From: Paracoccaceae bacterium
Lineage (GTDB): Bacteria > Pseudomonadota > Alphaproteobacteria > Rhodobacterales > Rhodobacteraceae
Direction of reading: 5' to 3'
Assembly: GCA_007119835.1 (NCBI GenBank)
Contig: SKOX01000034.1
Coordinates: forward strand, 1 to 14,117
Length of the DNA: 14,117 bases
The notes below the pieces were generated by a model. The model had not been told where the DNA came from. It saw nothing but the letters and a program-made list of their open reading frames with translations, and searched no databases. Below are positions 7,234 through 13,450 of the stretch, one piece after another; within the stretch, counting starts at the first letter, position 1, and each line of letters begins with the position of its first letter. The translations under genes were made by a program, and so were the position numbers.

Positions 7234-8465
7234 CAGACACCCTCACCCGAACCGACTTGGGCGCGGAGGCCGCCCGCTGGATCGAGCGGCTCGCCCGCGT
7301 CTCCGAACCCGGGCCGGGCGTCACCCGCCTGCCCTTCACCGAGGAGCATCGCTCCGTGCTGCCGCTGCTGACCGAGCTCATGGAGAGCGCCGGGCTCGGC
7401 GTCAGGATGGACGCCGCAGCCACGCTGATCGGCCGGCGCGGGGGTCCCGCGGGGGCGCCCACGCTGCTCATGGGCTCGCATCAGGACAGCGTGCGCCAGG
7501 GCGGCGCCTACGATGGCGCCATGGGCGTGGTGCTGCCCGTCCTGGCGCTGCGCGCGCTCGGCGACGCGCCGCTGCCGTTCGCCGTGGAGGTCCTCGCCTT
7601 CGCCGACGAGGAGGGCGCGCGCTTTCCCACCGCCCTGATGGGGCCGCGGGCGCTGGCCGGAACCTTCGACCCTGCGGTCCTCGACCTGGCCGATCCCGGC
7701 GGCGTGACGCTGCGCGCGGCAATGGAGGGCTTCGGCCTCGACCCGGACGCCGTCGCGGGCCTGCGTCGCGATCCCGCCGGTGTCATGGGCTGGATCGAGT
7801 GCCACATCGAGCAGGGCCCGGTGCTCGAGGCCGAGGGCGAGGCGCTCGGCGTCGTCACCGCCATCTGCGGCATCGAGCGGCACTCGGTGATCTGGGATGG
7901 CGAGGCCGCCCATGCCGGCACCGTGCCCATGGCGCTGCGCCGGGATGCGTTGGCCGCGGCGGCCGACCTGGTGCTGGCGGTGGAGGCCCGGGCGCGCGAG
8001 ACCGAGGGGCTGCTCGCCACCGTCGGCGCGCTGAAGGTTCTCCCCGGCGTCGTCAACGCGGTCCCGGGCCAGGTGGAGATGACGGTGGAGATCCGCGCCC
8101 CCGACGACGCGGTGCGAGAGGCCGCCGGCGCGGCGCTGAGCGCGCGGGCCGAGCAGATCGCGGCTGCCCGTGGCGTGCGGGTGGCGATGCGGCGCACATA
8201 CGCCCAGCCCGCCACGCCCTGCGACCCCCGGCTGCAGGATGCGCTCGCGGCGGCGGTCAGGGCCGTCGGCGGTCGCGGCATGCGCCTCGCCTCGGGCGCG
8301 ACCCACGACAGCTCGGCGATGGCCGACCTCTGTCCCGTCGCGATGCTCTTTCTGGCCTGCCGTGACGGCATCAGCCACAACCCAGCCGAGTACTGCGCCC
8401 CCGAGGTCATGGGGCATGCGGTCGAGGCCCTCGCGGCCCTGCTGCCGAATCTCGAGCGTTCCTGA
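7230..8465 (+). CDS. M20 family Zn-dependent hydrolase (hydantoinase/carbamoylase, N-carbamoyl-amino-acid amidase type)
   Basis: This 411-residue enzyme belongs to the amidase, hydantoinase/carbamoylase branch of the M20 metallopeptidases, which hydrolyse N-carbamoyl or N-acyl amino acids and allantoate-like ureides. The two-metal site looks complete: H84 in GSHQDSV, D95 in YDGAMG, E127 and E128 in ADEEGARF, H192 in ECHIEQGPVLE and H383 in GISHNPAEY. H228 in AHAGTVPM matches the residue that reaches across the dimer in relatives, and the insert between two halves of the catalytic domain is the dimerisation lid. SGATHDSS stands where many relatives have a GHDA motif, which may affect specificity. 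No signal peptide is present, so it acts in the cytoplasm after uptake by the adjacent transporter. The start overlaps the DUF1028 stop (ATGA). Whether the substrate is a carbamoyl, formyl or acyl amino acid cannot be told from sequence. Confidence 0.9.
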   Translation: MTDTLTRTDLGAEAARWIERLARVSEPGPGVTRLPFTEEHRSVLPLLTELMESAGLGVRMDAAATLIGRRGGPAGAPTLLMGSHQDSVRQGGAYDGAMGVVLPVLALRALGDAPLPFAVEVLAFADEEGARFPTALMGPRALAGTFDPAVLDLADPGGVTLRAAMEGFGLDPDAVAGLRRDPAGVMGWIECHIEQGPVLEAEGEALGVVTAICGIERHSVIWDGEAAHAGTVPMALRRDALAAAADLVLAVEARARETEGLLATVGALKVLPGVVNAVPGQVEMTVEIRAPDDAVREAAGAALSARAEQIAAARGVRVAMRRTYAQPATPCDPRLQDALAAAVRAVGGRGMRLASGATHDSSAMADLCPVAMLFLACRDGISHNPAEYCAPEVMGHAVEALAALLPNLERS

Positions 8466-8466
8466 A

Positions 8467-8487
8467 GACCCGTCGCATGGTCGGGTC
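8467..8487 (+). terminator. Possible terminator hairpin after the carbamoylase gene
   Basis: Perfect six-base arms GACCCG and CGGGTC surround a nine-base loop, beginning one base after the hydrolase stop. No T-run follows, so factor-independent termination is doubtful. Position is the main support. Confidence 0.25.
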
Positions 8488-8714
8488 GAGGCATCTGGAG
8501 GTCATCGCCTGATCCGCGACCGGAACCTCCCGGGGCGACCGGCCTGCCATGGTCAGGTGAAACGCGGCGAGGGCGCAGATCCGCGCCACCTCGGCCGCGT
8601 GGCCGCCGTGATCGGCCGGCGGCTCAACCCGCGCGCTCGCCCAGGTCGACGTCCGGCGATGACCTCCCCTGCCGCCAGTGCAATGGCGGGCCGATCACGG
8701 GCGAAGCCAGTTCA

Positions 8715-9040
8715 TCAGGCGGCGTCGGTGATGTCCTCGATCCAGGTCAGCACCTTGACGCCCTGCGGAAATCCGAGGGTCGGGATGGCCATCAGGGCCA
8801 CCTGCTTCAGCTCCTCCGCGGGAACGCCCTCCTCGAGCGCGCGCCGGGTGTGGGAATGGACCGCGCCCTCCGAAAGCGCGCCGATCGCGAGCGCGAGCTT
8901 CACGAGGCGCGCCGTCCGGCCGTCGATGGGGCCGGCCTCCGAACAGGCCTTGCCGAGCGCGGCGTACGCCCTCCAGACCTCGGGATAGGCGCGGGCCACT
9001 TCGCCGGCCCCCGACGCAGCTCTTCGGGTGTCGTGGTCAC
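8715..9040 (-). pseudogene. Carboxymuconolactone decarboxylase family protein, probable frameshift
   Basis: From the TGA at 8715 back to about 9007, this frame encodes a protein of the small (about 108 residue) carboxymuconolactone decarboxylase/AhpD-like family: EVARAYPEVWRAYAALGKA, GRTARLVKLALAIGALSEGA, VHSHTRRALEEGVPAEEL and ALMAIPTLGFPQGVKVLTWI. The frame lacks an ATG of its own. In another frame a GTG at 9040, with GGAGG seven bases before it, starts MTTTPEELRR, the expected N-terminus. The two frames meet at a run of five C (9008-9012; G on the coding strand), and adding one base there gives a continuous 108-residue protein. So it is a recent single-base loss or a sequencing error. The peroxidatic CxxC of AhpD is absent (EGAVHSH in its place), so thiol peroxidase activity is unlikely and the function is unknown. 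If the frameshift is real, initiation at an in-frame GTG near 9017 could give a shortened protein. Confidence 0.75.
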
Positions 9041-9429
9041 GGTCCGGCCTCCGTCCTTGCTCCGCCCGCCGGCCTACCGGCTGGTGGGACGCTTCGCAAC
9101 GCTCAGAGCGGCAGAAACCCGAGGCGGTCGCGCTGCGCGATGCGGTCGCTGTCCGCCGGGACGATCGCCAGCCCGTCCGCCGCCGCGAGAAGCGCGATCC
9201 GGGCCGAAAACGACGGCGACAAGCGTGCTGAGGCGGGGTCGCCAGGGCACCGACCTGCGGCAGCTCGCCGAGGCGGCGCTCGACGGGTTCTGAGCATCCT
9301 CGCCGTCGAGGACGAGGCATCGCAGCCCGTTCCGGCCGCGCGGTGGCCGCGGGCCTCGCCCGCGCAATCCTTCACAATTGCTGCACTTCAGGCAGCCACT
9401 TCCATGCCGACCGCTGTTTGCGCAGCGAC
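9041..9429. other. Gene-poor interval, probably gene decay
   Basis: No intact gene is supported in these 389 bases. They contain the Shine-Dalgarno sequence of the decarboxylase-family gene (9048-9052), the possible MoeA-like remnant, and a short stretch up to a plus-strand TGA at 9291-9293 that looks coding in both directions and cannot be assigned. The part next to 9430 (about 9365-9429) is less GC-rich and holds only a weak five-base hairpin GCTGC/GCAGC near 9380-9397, possibly the 3' untranslated region of the small membrane protein gene. Confidence 0.4.
9103..9231 (-). pseudogene. Possible 3' remnant of a MoeA-like molybdopterin protein gene
   Basis: A 42-codon minus-strand stretch ends in RIALLAAADGLAIVPADSDR and, after a few residues, LGFLPL before TGA at 9103. 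This resembles the last beta-barrel domain of MoeA-type proteins, which typically end with an alanine-rich helix, a DGL-(V/I)-P core and a short hydrophobic strand. Codons end mostly in G or C. Upstream, the same frame turns into low-quality sequence while another minus frame (about 9232-9300) looks coding, suggesting a frameshifted, truncated gene. It lies 62 bases before the frameshifted decarboxylase-family gene on the same strand, so the two may have been an operon. A LysR-type C-terminus is the main alternative. The evidence is by eye only. Confidence 0.3.
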
Positions 9430-9744
9430 TCAGAATACCACCGCAAGGATGAACGCGATGATCGCGAGTATGGCTGCGAGTCCCAGCCCGATGCCGAGGC
9501 GTCTGTTCGACATCTGCTTCGTGCCGGATGTGCCGGGGTTGACCGCGGGGCGGTCCTGCAATCCGGCGTCGCCGGGGCCGGCCCGGACTTCGCCCGTTTC
9601 CGGATCGGGGCGGGCCGGTCGGCGGCGAGGATCCTGTCCTTCGCCCGTTTCGGGGGCCAGGGATTCGTCGTCCTTCCCGGCGCGCGCTTCGTCGGGAGGC
9701 TGTGGCGGCGTCGCTGTCGGATCCGTGCGGTCTCTGCCGACCAT
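9430..9744 (-). CDS. Small tail-anchored membrane protein, unknown function
   Basis: This 104-residue protein has a long hydrophilic, proline- and charge-rich N-terminal part (residues 1-79), with the short repeat-like PETGEGQDP and DPETGEVRA, and a single C-terminal membrane segment (about 83-103, LGIGLGLAAILAIIAFILAV) that ends at the stop codon. RR just before the helix suggests a cytoplasmic N-terminus. I recognise no family. GGAGG five bases before the ATG supports the start, and a good EcfG-type stress promoter lies 44 bases upstream of it. Small membrane proteins without known function are common among EcfG targets, so a role in the general stress response is inferred. No signal peptide is present. 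Confidence 0.75.
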   Translation of the reverse strand: MVGRDRTDPTATPPQPPDEARAGKDDESLAPETGEGQDPRRRPARPDPETGEVRAGPGDAGLQDRPAVNPGTSGTKQMSNRRLGIGLGLAAILAIIAFILAVVF

Positions 9745-9787
9745 GATGGCCTCCGTTCAGTGGCTGAGGCTGGGAAGGTGACGGGAA

Positions 9788-9812
9788 AACGCGCGGCTCC
9801 GGGCGGTGTTCC
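9788..9812 (-). promoter_or_regulatory. EcfG-type (general stress response) promoter
   Basis: Read on the minus strand, GGAAC (9812-9808) and CGTT (9791-9788) are separated by exactly 16 bases, which matches the GGAAC-N16/17-CGTT consensus known for the alphaproteobacterial general-stress sigma factor EcfG. The -10 element lies 43 bases before the ATG at 9744, leaving room for a leader of roughly 35-40 bases with a clear GGAGG. No competing housekeeping promoter of similar quality was seen nearby. Confidence 0.75.
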
Positions 9813-10068
9813 TCCTCCGGACGGTGAATTCGGCAGATGGAGCGTCGCTCTGGGTCAATAATGGCGCAGGCACCCGGAGGTGGCGTCTCGGATCTGGCGC
9901 AAATTCTCGGGCAATATCACTCGAGCCACACTACACGACTCTAACCGATTGTACCGGATTCGCCCGTGCAGAGGCGCTTCCGCCCGAAGCGGAACCTGGG
10001 CCTCCTGGCCGATCCGGGGCCCGCAGCATTGCCGGCGGATCGGACTTGCCCCGGCACCGGCAGGAGGG

Positions 10069-10088
10069 GCCCCGCACCACAACGGGGC
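10069..10088 (-). terminator. Possible terminator hairpin after the PRC-barrel gene
   Basis: Perfect six-base arms GCCCCG and CGGGGC flank an eight-base loop, six bases past the stop codon. No T-run follows on the minus strand, so this may be only a 3' stabilising structure. Confidence 0.35.
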
Positions 10089-10094
10089 GCTGCA

Positions 10095-10907
10095 TCACAT
10101 CCCGCCCCAGTACGGACGAGCGTCATAGTAGCTGTGGAGCCGCGCCTCGTAGCCGCGGTCGATGGGCTTCGTGGCGTCGTATTCCGGACTGCCCTTGACC
10201 TTTTCCCGGCTGACATCGACGAGCACCTTGCGCTCGGCCCAACTCACATCGCTTGCCCAGTCCGGAGCGATCAGCACCAGCCTGCCCGGCCACCAGTTCC
10301 GCGTGTCGACGAGCAGGTAGCGCGTCTTCCAGCTTCCGGCCTCGACGACGAGATCCTCGATGTGGCCGACATCGCCATCCGTCGCCTGGACGTAATACCC
10401 GGTCACCTCGTTCGCGCTGCGCAGGTGAGGGTCGCCCTCCCGGTTCTCCGCGGCAGCCGTCCCGGGTGGCCGCGGGGCCGCAGGATCCGCCTCGCCCTGC
10501 AGCGGGACGGGCGTGGCGACAGGGGGCACGGCACCCGCGGCGCCTGCCGCCGGCGTGTAGTAGGCGGGCATCCCGTGGGCGCCGCCCCAGTAGGGCGCCC
10601 AGCCGTAATGGCCGTAGAGATCCGCCTCGACCTGGCGCGACACGGGCCTGTCGGCGTCGAGCGGCGGGCTGTTCTCCACGCCCTCCCGGGTGAGGTCGAC
10701 GGGGAATGCGCGTCTCTCCGGATCGCCGTCGCCGAAGGCGGTCGGGGGCAGCAGGACCTTCCGGCCGGGCAGCCAGGCACCGGTGTCGATCACCGCCCAG
10801 CGCACGTCCCATGCCCGGTCGTCGATCAGGAAGTCGCTCACGGCCCCGATGCCGCCGTCGGTCGCCTGGACGGAATAGCCGATGAGGTCCGAGATCCTCC
10901 ACAACAT
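10095..10907 (-). CDS. Tandem PRC-barrel domain protein
   Basis: This 270-residue soluble protein consists of two homologous copies (about 3-109 and 162-269). Each begins with a variant of GYxVQATDGxxG, continues with (V/L)(I/V)DTxxWxPGRxVLxxP, then a VDxxRExV strand, and ends in a conserved PYWGG. This is the PRC-barrel pattern, a small beta-barrel found in photosynthetic reaction-centre H subunits, RimM and many stress-related proteins of Alphaproteobacteria. The linker (110-161) is rich in Pro and Ala. No signal peptide or membrane segment is seen. The start at 10907 has AGGGAG eight bases upstream and begins directly with the first barrel; the frame extends to 10937 but without such a site. 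It is separated by 136 bases from the upstream iron-sulfur operon and probably has its own promoter, which I could not identify. The molecular function is unknown; a structural or stress role is inferred from the family. Confidence 0.85.
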   Translation of the reverse strand: MLWRISDLIGYSVQATDGGIGAVSDFLIDDRAWDVRWAVIDTGAWLPGRKVLLPPTAFGDGDPERRAFPVDLTREGVENSPPLDADRPVSRQVEADLYGHYGWAPYWGGAHGMPAYYTPAAGAAGAVPPVATPVPLQGEADPAAPRPPGTAAAENREGDPHLRSANEVTGYYVQATDGDVGHIEDLVVEAGSWKTRYLLVDTRNWWPGRLVLIAPDWASDVSWAERKVLVDVSREKVKGSPEYDATKPIDRGYEARLHSYYDARPYWGGM

Positions 10908-11018
10908 GACGCATCTCCCTTCGAATGCCGCATCCACACCCTACGCGCGGCGGGCCCCGTGGGTTCGAGCCGAAGCGGCCGCAATCGCCGCGGGAGCCGG
11001 CGTCGCCACGCCCGGGGA

Positions 11019-11034
11019 GCCCCCGAAGGCGGGC
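11019..11034 (-). terminator. Weak hairpin downstream of the Nfu-type gene
   Basis: The coding-strand sequence GCCCGCCTTCGGGGGC can fold into an imperfect stem capped by a TTCG loop, ten bases after the Nfu stop. The stem has a G-G mismatch and no T-run follows, so it is a weak candidate for ending the iron-sulfur operon. Confidence 0.25.
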
Positions 11035-11043
11035 GGTCCGGCT

Positions 11044-12291
11044 TCAGCGTCCGCCGGCAGTCTCGGCGACGTTGCCCAGGCGGCCGGCTTCGCGGGCGTG
11101 GAAATCGCGGTCGCTTTCGCCCTCCCGCGGTCCGCGGGCGAGCGCGCGGGCGAGGTCGAAGAAGCCCTTGCCCGGCAGGCCCTCCCGCCCCCGGCCGACG
11201 GCGCGGGCGGCGATGAAGGGGCGGCCGGCGGCGGCGTCCTCGCGCATCGTCGTCTCCAGGGCGCGCGTGACCCGGCTCACGGAGCCGGGGAGCCAGAGCC
11301 CGAGCGCGCGGGCGAGGCTGCCATAGCTGACCGGCACCTTGTCGGCGGGCAAAGCTTCGAGATGGGCGCGCACACGGGCAGCAAGATCCCGTTCCGTGTC
11401 GGCGGCGGCTTCGGCCAGGCGCGGCGGCGGGATCTCCCGGGCAGCGCCGCCCGCATCGATCTCCGCCGCCCAGGCCCGGGTCGCGCTGCGCACCACGATC
11501 CGCGTCTTGCCGGCGTCGGCGCCTTCGCCGACCTCCGTCACGCCGACGACCTCGCCGGTCGCGAACGCCTCGCGAAGCGCCTGCGGCGTCAGCCCCAGAC
11601 GCGGTGCGAGCTGGTCGGGATCGACGACGACCTGCCCGTCCTCCCAGGCGATCATGTCCGGCGGCAGCGGACGGTGCAGGACCGGCGACGGCCCGTTCTC
11701 CCGGGCATAGTAGGGCGCGCTGCCGGCCGCGTGGTCGGTGACGTCGACGATGCCCGCGATCTGCGGCAGGGCCGCGCGCAGCATCCGCTCCACGCCCTGC
11801 CGCAGCGTGGCCGAGGAGGCGGCGCAGCCCTGGCACCCGCCCGACATGCGCAGATAGACATTGCCGTCTCCGACCCGCTCGACCGCGATGTGGCCGCCAT
11901 GGGCGGCGACCGCGGGATTCACCTGACGCTCGAGCAGCTCCTCGACGGCCTGGCGCAGGGCGGCGTCGGGATCGCCTGCCTCCCGCGCGTCGCCGCCCGC
12001 CCCGAGCGGCGCGGAGGTCTCGTCCAGCACCTGGCGGATCGCGGCGGCGATCGCGGGCTTCAGCACCGACCAGTCGGCCGCCGCCTCCTTCCGCACCCAG
12101 ATCGTCGCGTCGGCGACCTCGATCCGGCCGACCCCCTCGATGCCGAACAGCGCGCGGGCCAGCGGCGCCTCGTCCGTCGCCTCGAGCCGCGCCGACCGGC
12201 CGGCCTGGACCGGCATGTCCAGAACGAAGCCCATGACGTCGGCTTCGCGGGCGGAGGCCTGCGCCCGGATGCGGCGCGGCAGTTCAGACAT
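11044..12291 (-). CDS. Nfu/NifU-type Fe-S scaffold protein with DUF6522-like and unassigned C-terminal domains
   Basis: This 415-residue protein is more than twice the usual length of an alphaproteobacterial Nfu protein. Residues about 20-92 match the Nfu N-terminal domain (FVLDMPVQAGRSARLEATDE, ARALFGIEGVGRIEVADATI). Residues about 112-188 are the NifU C-terminal scaffold with HGGHIAVERV and the cluster-binding CxxC at C153/C156 in GGCQGCAAS. Residues about 208-288 resemble DUF6522 (DGQVVVDPDQLAPRLGLTP, then a beta-rich half). The last domain (about 300-402) has VSYGSLARALGL, a RPFIAARAV core and GLPGKGFFDLA; I cannot assign it. The ATG at 12291 overlaps the upstream Mrp gene by eight bases and has GGAG seven bases before it. 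It probably receives or transfers iron-sulfur clusters with the adjacent Mrp ATPase in the cytoplasm. The two added domains may provide target binding or regulation, which is inference. Confidence 0.85.
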   Translation of the reverse strand: MSELPRRIRAQASAREADVMGFVLDMPVQAGRSARLEATDEAPLARALFGIEGVGRIEVADATIWVRKEAAADWSVLKPAIAAAIRQVLDETSAPLGAGGDAREAGDPDAALRQAVEELLERQVNPAVAAHGGHIAVERVGDGNVYLRMSGGCQGCAASSATLRQGVERMLRAALPQIAGIVDVTDHAAGSAPYYARENGPSPVLHRPLPPDMIAWEDGQVVVDPDQLAPRLGLTPQALREAFATGEVVGVTEVGEGADAGKTRIVVRSATRAWAAEIDAGGAAREIPPPRLAEAAADTERDLAARVRAHLEALPADKVPVSYGSLARALGLWLPGSVSRVTRALETTMREDAAAGRPFIAARAVGRGREGLPGKGFFDLARALARGPREGESDRDFHAREAGRLGNVAETAGGR

Positions 12292-13450
12292 CCTCCATCT
12301 CCGTGCTCTGCATCGCGCGCAGGACCTTGAACGTGTAGATGCCGGTGCTGTGGCCGTCGCTGAAGTCCATGCCGAGGGCATAGTTGCCGACGCTCCAGAT
12401 CCGGGTGATCCGGAGGTCGAGCGGCACGGACGCCGGGTCGAGCAGCCGGCGGCCGGTTATTTCCTCGCGGCATTGCGCGCAGGAGCAGGCAAGCCGCAGA
12501 TCGCGGTCGGCGAGGGTCTGGTCGTGGCCGTCGGCCCACCGCAGGCGCAGGCCGCTCCCGCCGTGATCGAGACCGACCAGCAGGTCGGGCGGCCCGTCGC
12601 CGCCTGCCGGTGCCGGAGCGGGCCTGCCGGTGCCGTCGGCGAGCGTCCAGGCGAAGGGCGTGGCGATGCCCGGCGCCGCACTGCGGCCGTGCGCCAGCGT
12701 CGCCGCGATCTGGCGATAGGCGTGGGCGGCCGGGCTGTCGGGCGCGGCCTTGACCAGCGGCAAGCCGTCGTCGCCGCAATCGACCACCGCCGGATCGAGC
12801 GGCACCTTGCCCAGGAAGGGCACGTCCAGCTCGCGCGCGATCTTCGCCCCGCCGCCGTCATGGAAGATGTGCGTGACCGTCCCGCAGGAAGGGCAGGTGA
12901 AGCCGCTCATGTTCTCGACGATGCCCAGGATCGGCACGTTGACCTGTTCCATCATCCGCAGCCCGCGCCGCGCGATCTTCAGGCTGACGTCCTGGGGCGT
13001 GCTGACGACCACGGCGCCCTCGAGCGGAAACGCCTGCGCCATCGTCAGCTGGATATCGCCCGTTCCCGGCGGCAGGTCGAGCAGGAGGACGTCCAGTGCG
13101 CCCCACTCCACCTGCCCGACGAACATCTGCAGGTATTTCGTGACCATCGGACCGCGGAGGATCGCGGGCTTGTCGTCGTCGGTCAGCATGGCCATCGACA
13201 TGACCTTGACGCCATGCGCCTCGGCCGGGATCACCTTGCCATCGGGCGACATCGTGGGCTTGTCGGCCGCAATCCCCAGCATTCCGGGGATGGAGGGGCC
13301 ATAGATGTCGGCATCGACGACACCGACGGCGAGCGCCGCCTCGGCCATGGCCACGGCGACGTTGGCCGTCACGGTCGACTTCCCCACGCCGCCCTTGCCG
13401 CTGCCGATCGCGATCAGCCTGGGAGCGGCATTCGTGTCATTGGCAGGCAT
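12284..13450 (-). CDS. mrp: Mrp/NBP35 (ApbC) family Fe-S carrier ATPase with C-terminal DUF971 domain
   Basis: This 388-residue P-loop ATPase belongs to the Mrp/ApbC/NBP35 group that carries and delivers iron-sulfur clusters. It has the deviant Walker A GKGGVGKST (18-26), DADIYGPSIPGMLG (47-59), LLLDLPPGTGD (122-132), STPQD (150-154) and the cluster-binding CxxC at C186/C189 in FTCPSCG. The N-terminal DUF59 domain of many relatives is missing, as Walker A begins at residue 18. Residues about 292-378 form a DUF971 domain (LRLRWADGHDQ, RLACSCAQCREE with C322, C324 and C327, IWSVGNYALGMDFSDGHSTGIYTF), a fold also found at the N-terminus of gamma-butyrobetaine hydroxylase. AAGGAG six bases before the ATG at 13450 fixes the start. 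The gene overlaps MarR by 14 bases and Nfu by 8, indicating one tightly coupled operon. Confidence 0.92.
   Translation of the reverse strand: MPANDTNAAPRLIAIGSGKGGVGKSTVTANVAVAMAEAALAVGVVDADIYGPSIPGMLGIAADKPTMSPDGKVIPAEAHGVKVMSMAMLTDDDKPAILRGPMVTKYLQMFVGQVEWGALDVLLLDLPPGTGDIQLTMAQAFPLEGAVVVSTPQDVSLKIARRGLRMMEQVNVPILGIVENMSGFTCPSCGTVTHIFHDGGGAKIARELDVPFLGKVPLDPAVVDCGDDGLPLVKAAPDSPAAHAYRQIAATLAHGRSAAPGIATPFAWTLADGTGRPAPAPAGGDGPPDLLVGLDHGGSGLRLRWADGHDQTLADRDLRLACSCAQCREEITGRRLLDPASVPLDLRITRIWSVGNYALGMDFSDGHSTGIYTFKVLRAMQSTEMEDV

Larger units (their letters stand above)
9745..10094. other. Intergenic region between small membrane protein and PRC-barrel gene
   Basis: These 350 bases carry no supported gene. 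They contain the leader and the EcfG-type promoter of the downstream gene, a comparatively A+T-rich stretch at about 9855-9965, and the probable terminator hairpin of the PRC-barrel gene at 10069-10088. Several frames are open across it, but none has a Shine-Dalgarno sequence, family resemblance or the codon bias of the neighbours. Confidence 0.5.

Noticed and set aside
8407..8589. Short minus-strand ORF after the carbamoylase stop
   Set aside because: Codon use is G/C-rich, but it overlaps the hydrolase 3' end, has no Shine-Dalgarno sequence and no recognisable family; kept only as part of the decay-zone observation.
10882..12330. 482-residue plus-strand open frame opposite the Nfu-type gene
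   Set aside because: It is an antisense shadow; the minus strand has the CxxC scaffold and both Nfu domains.
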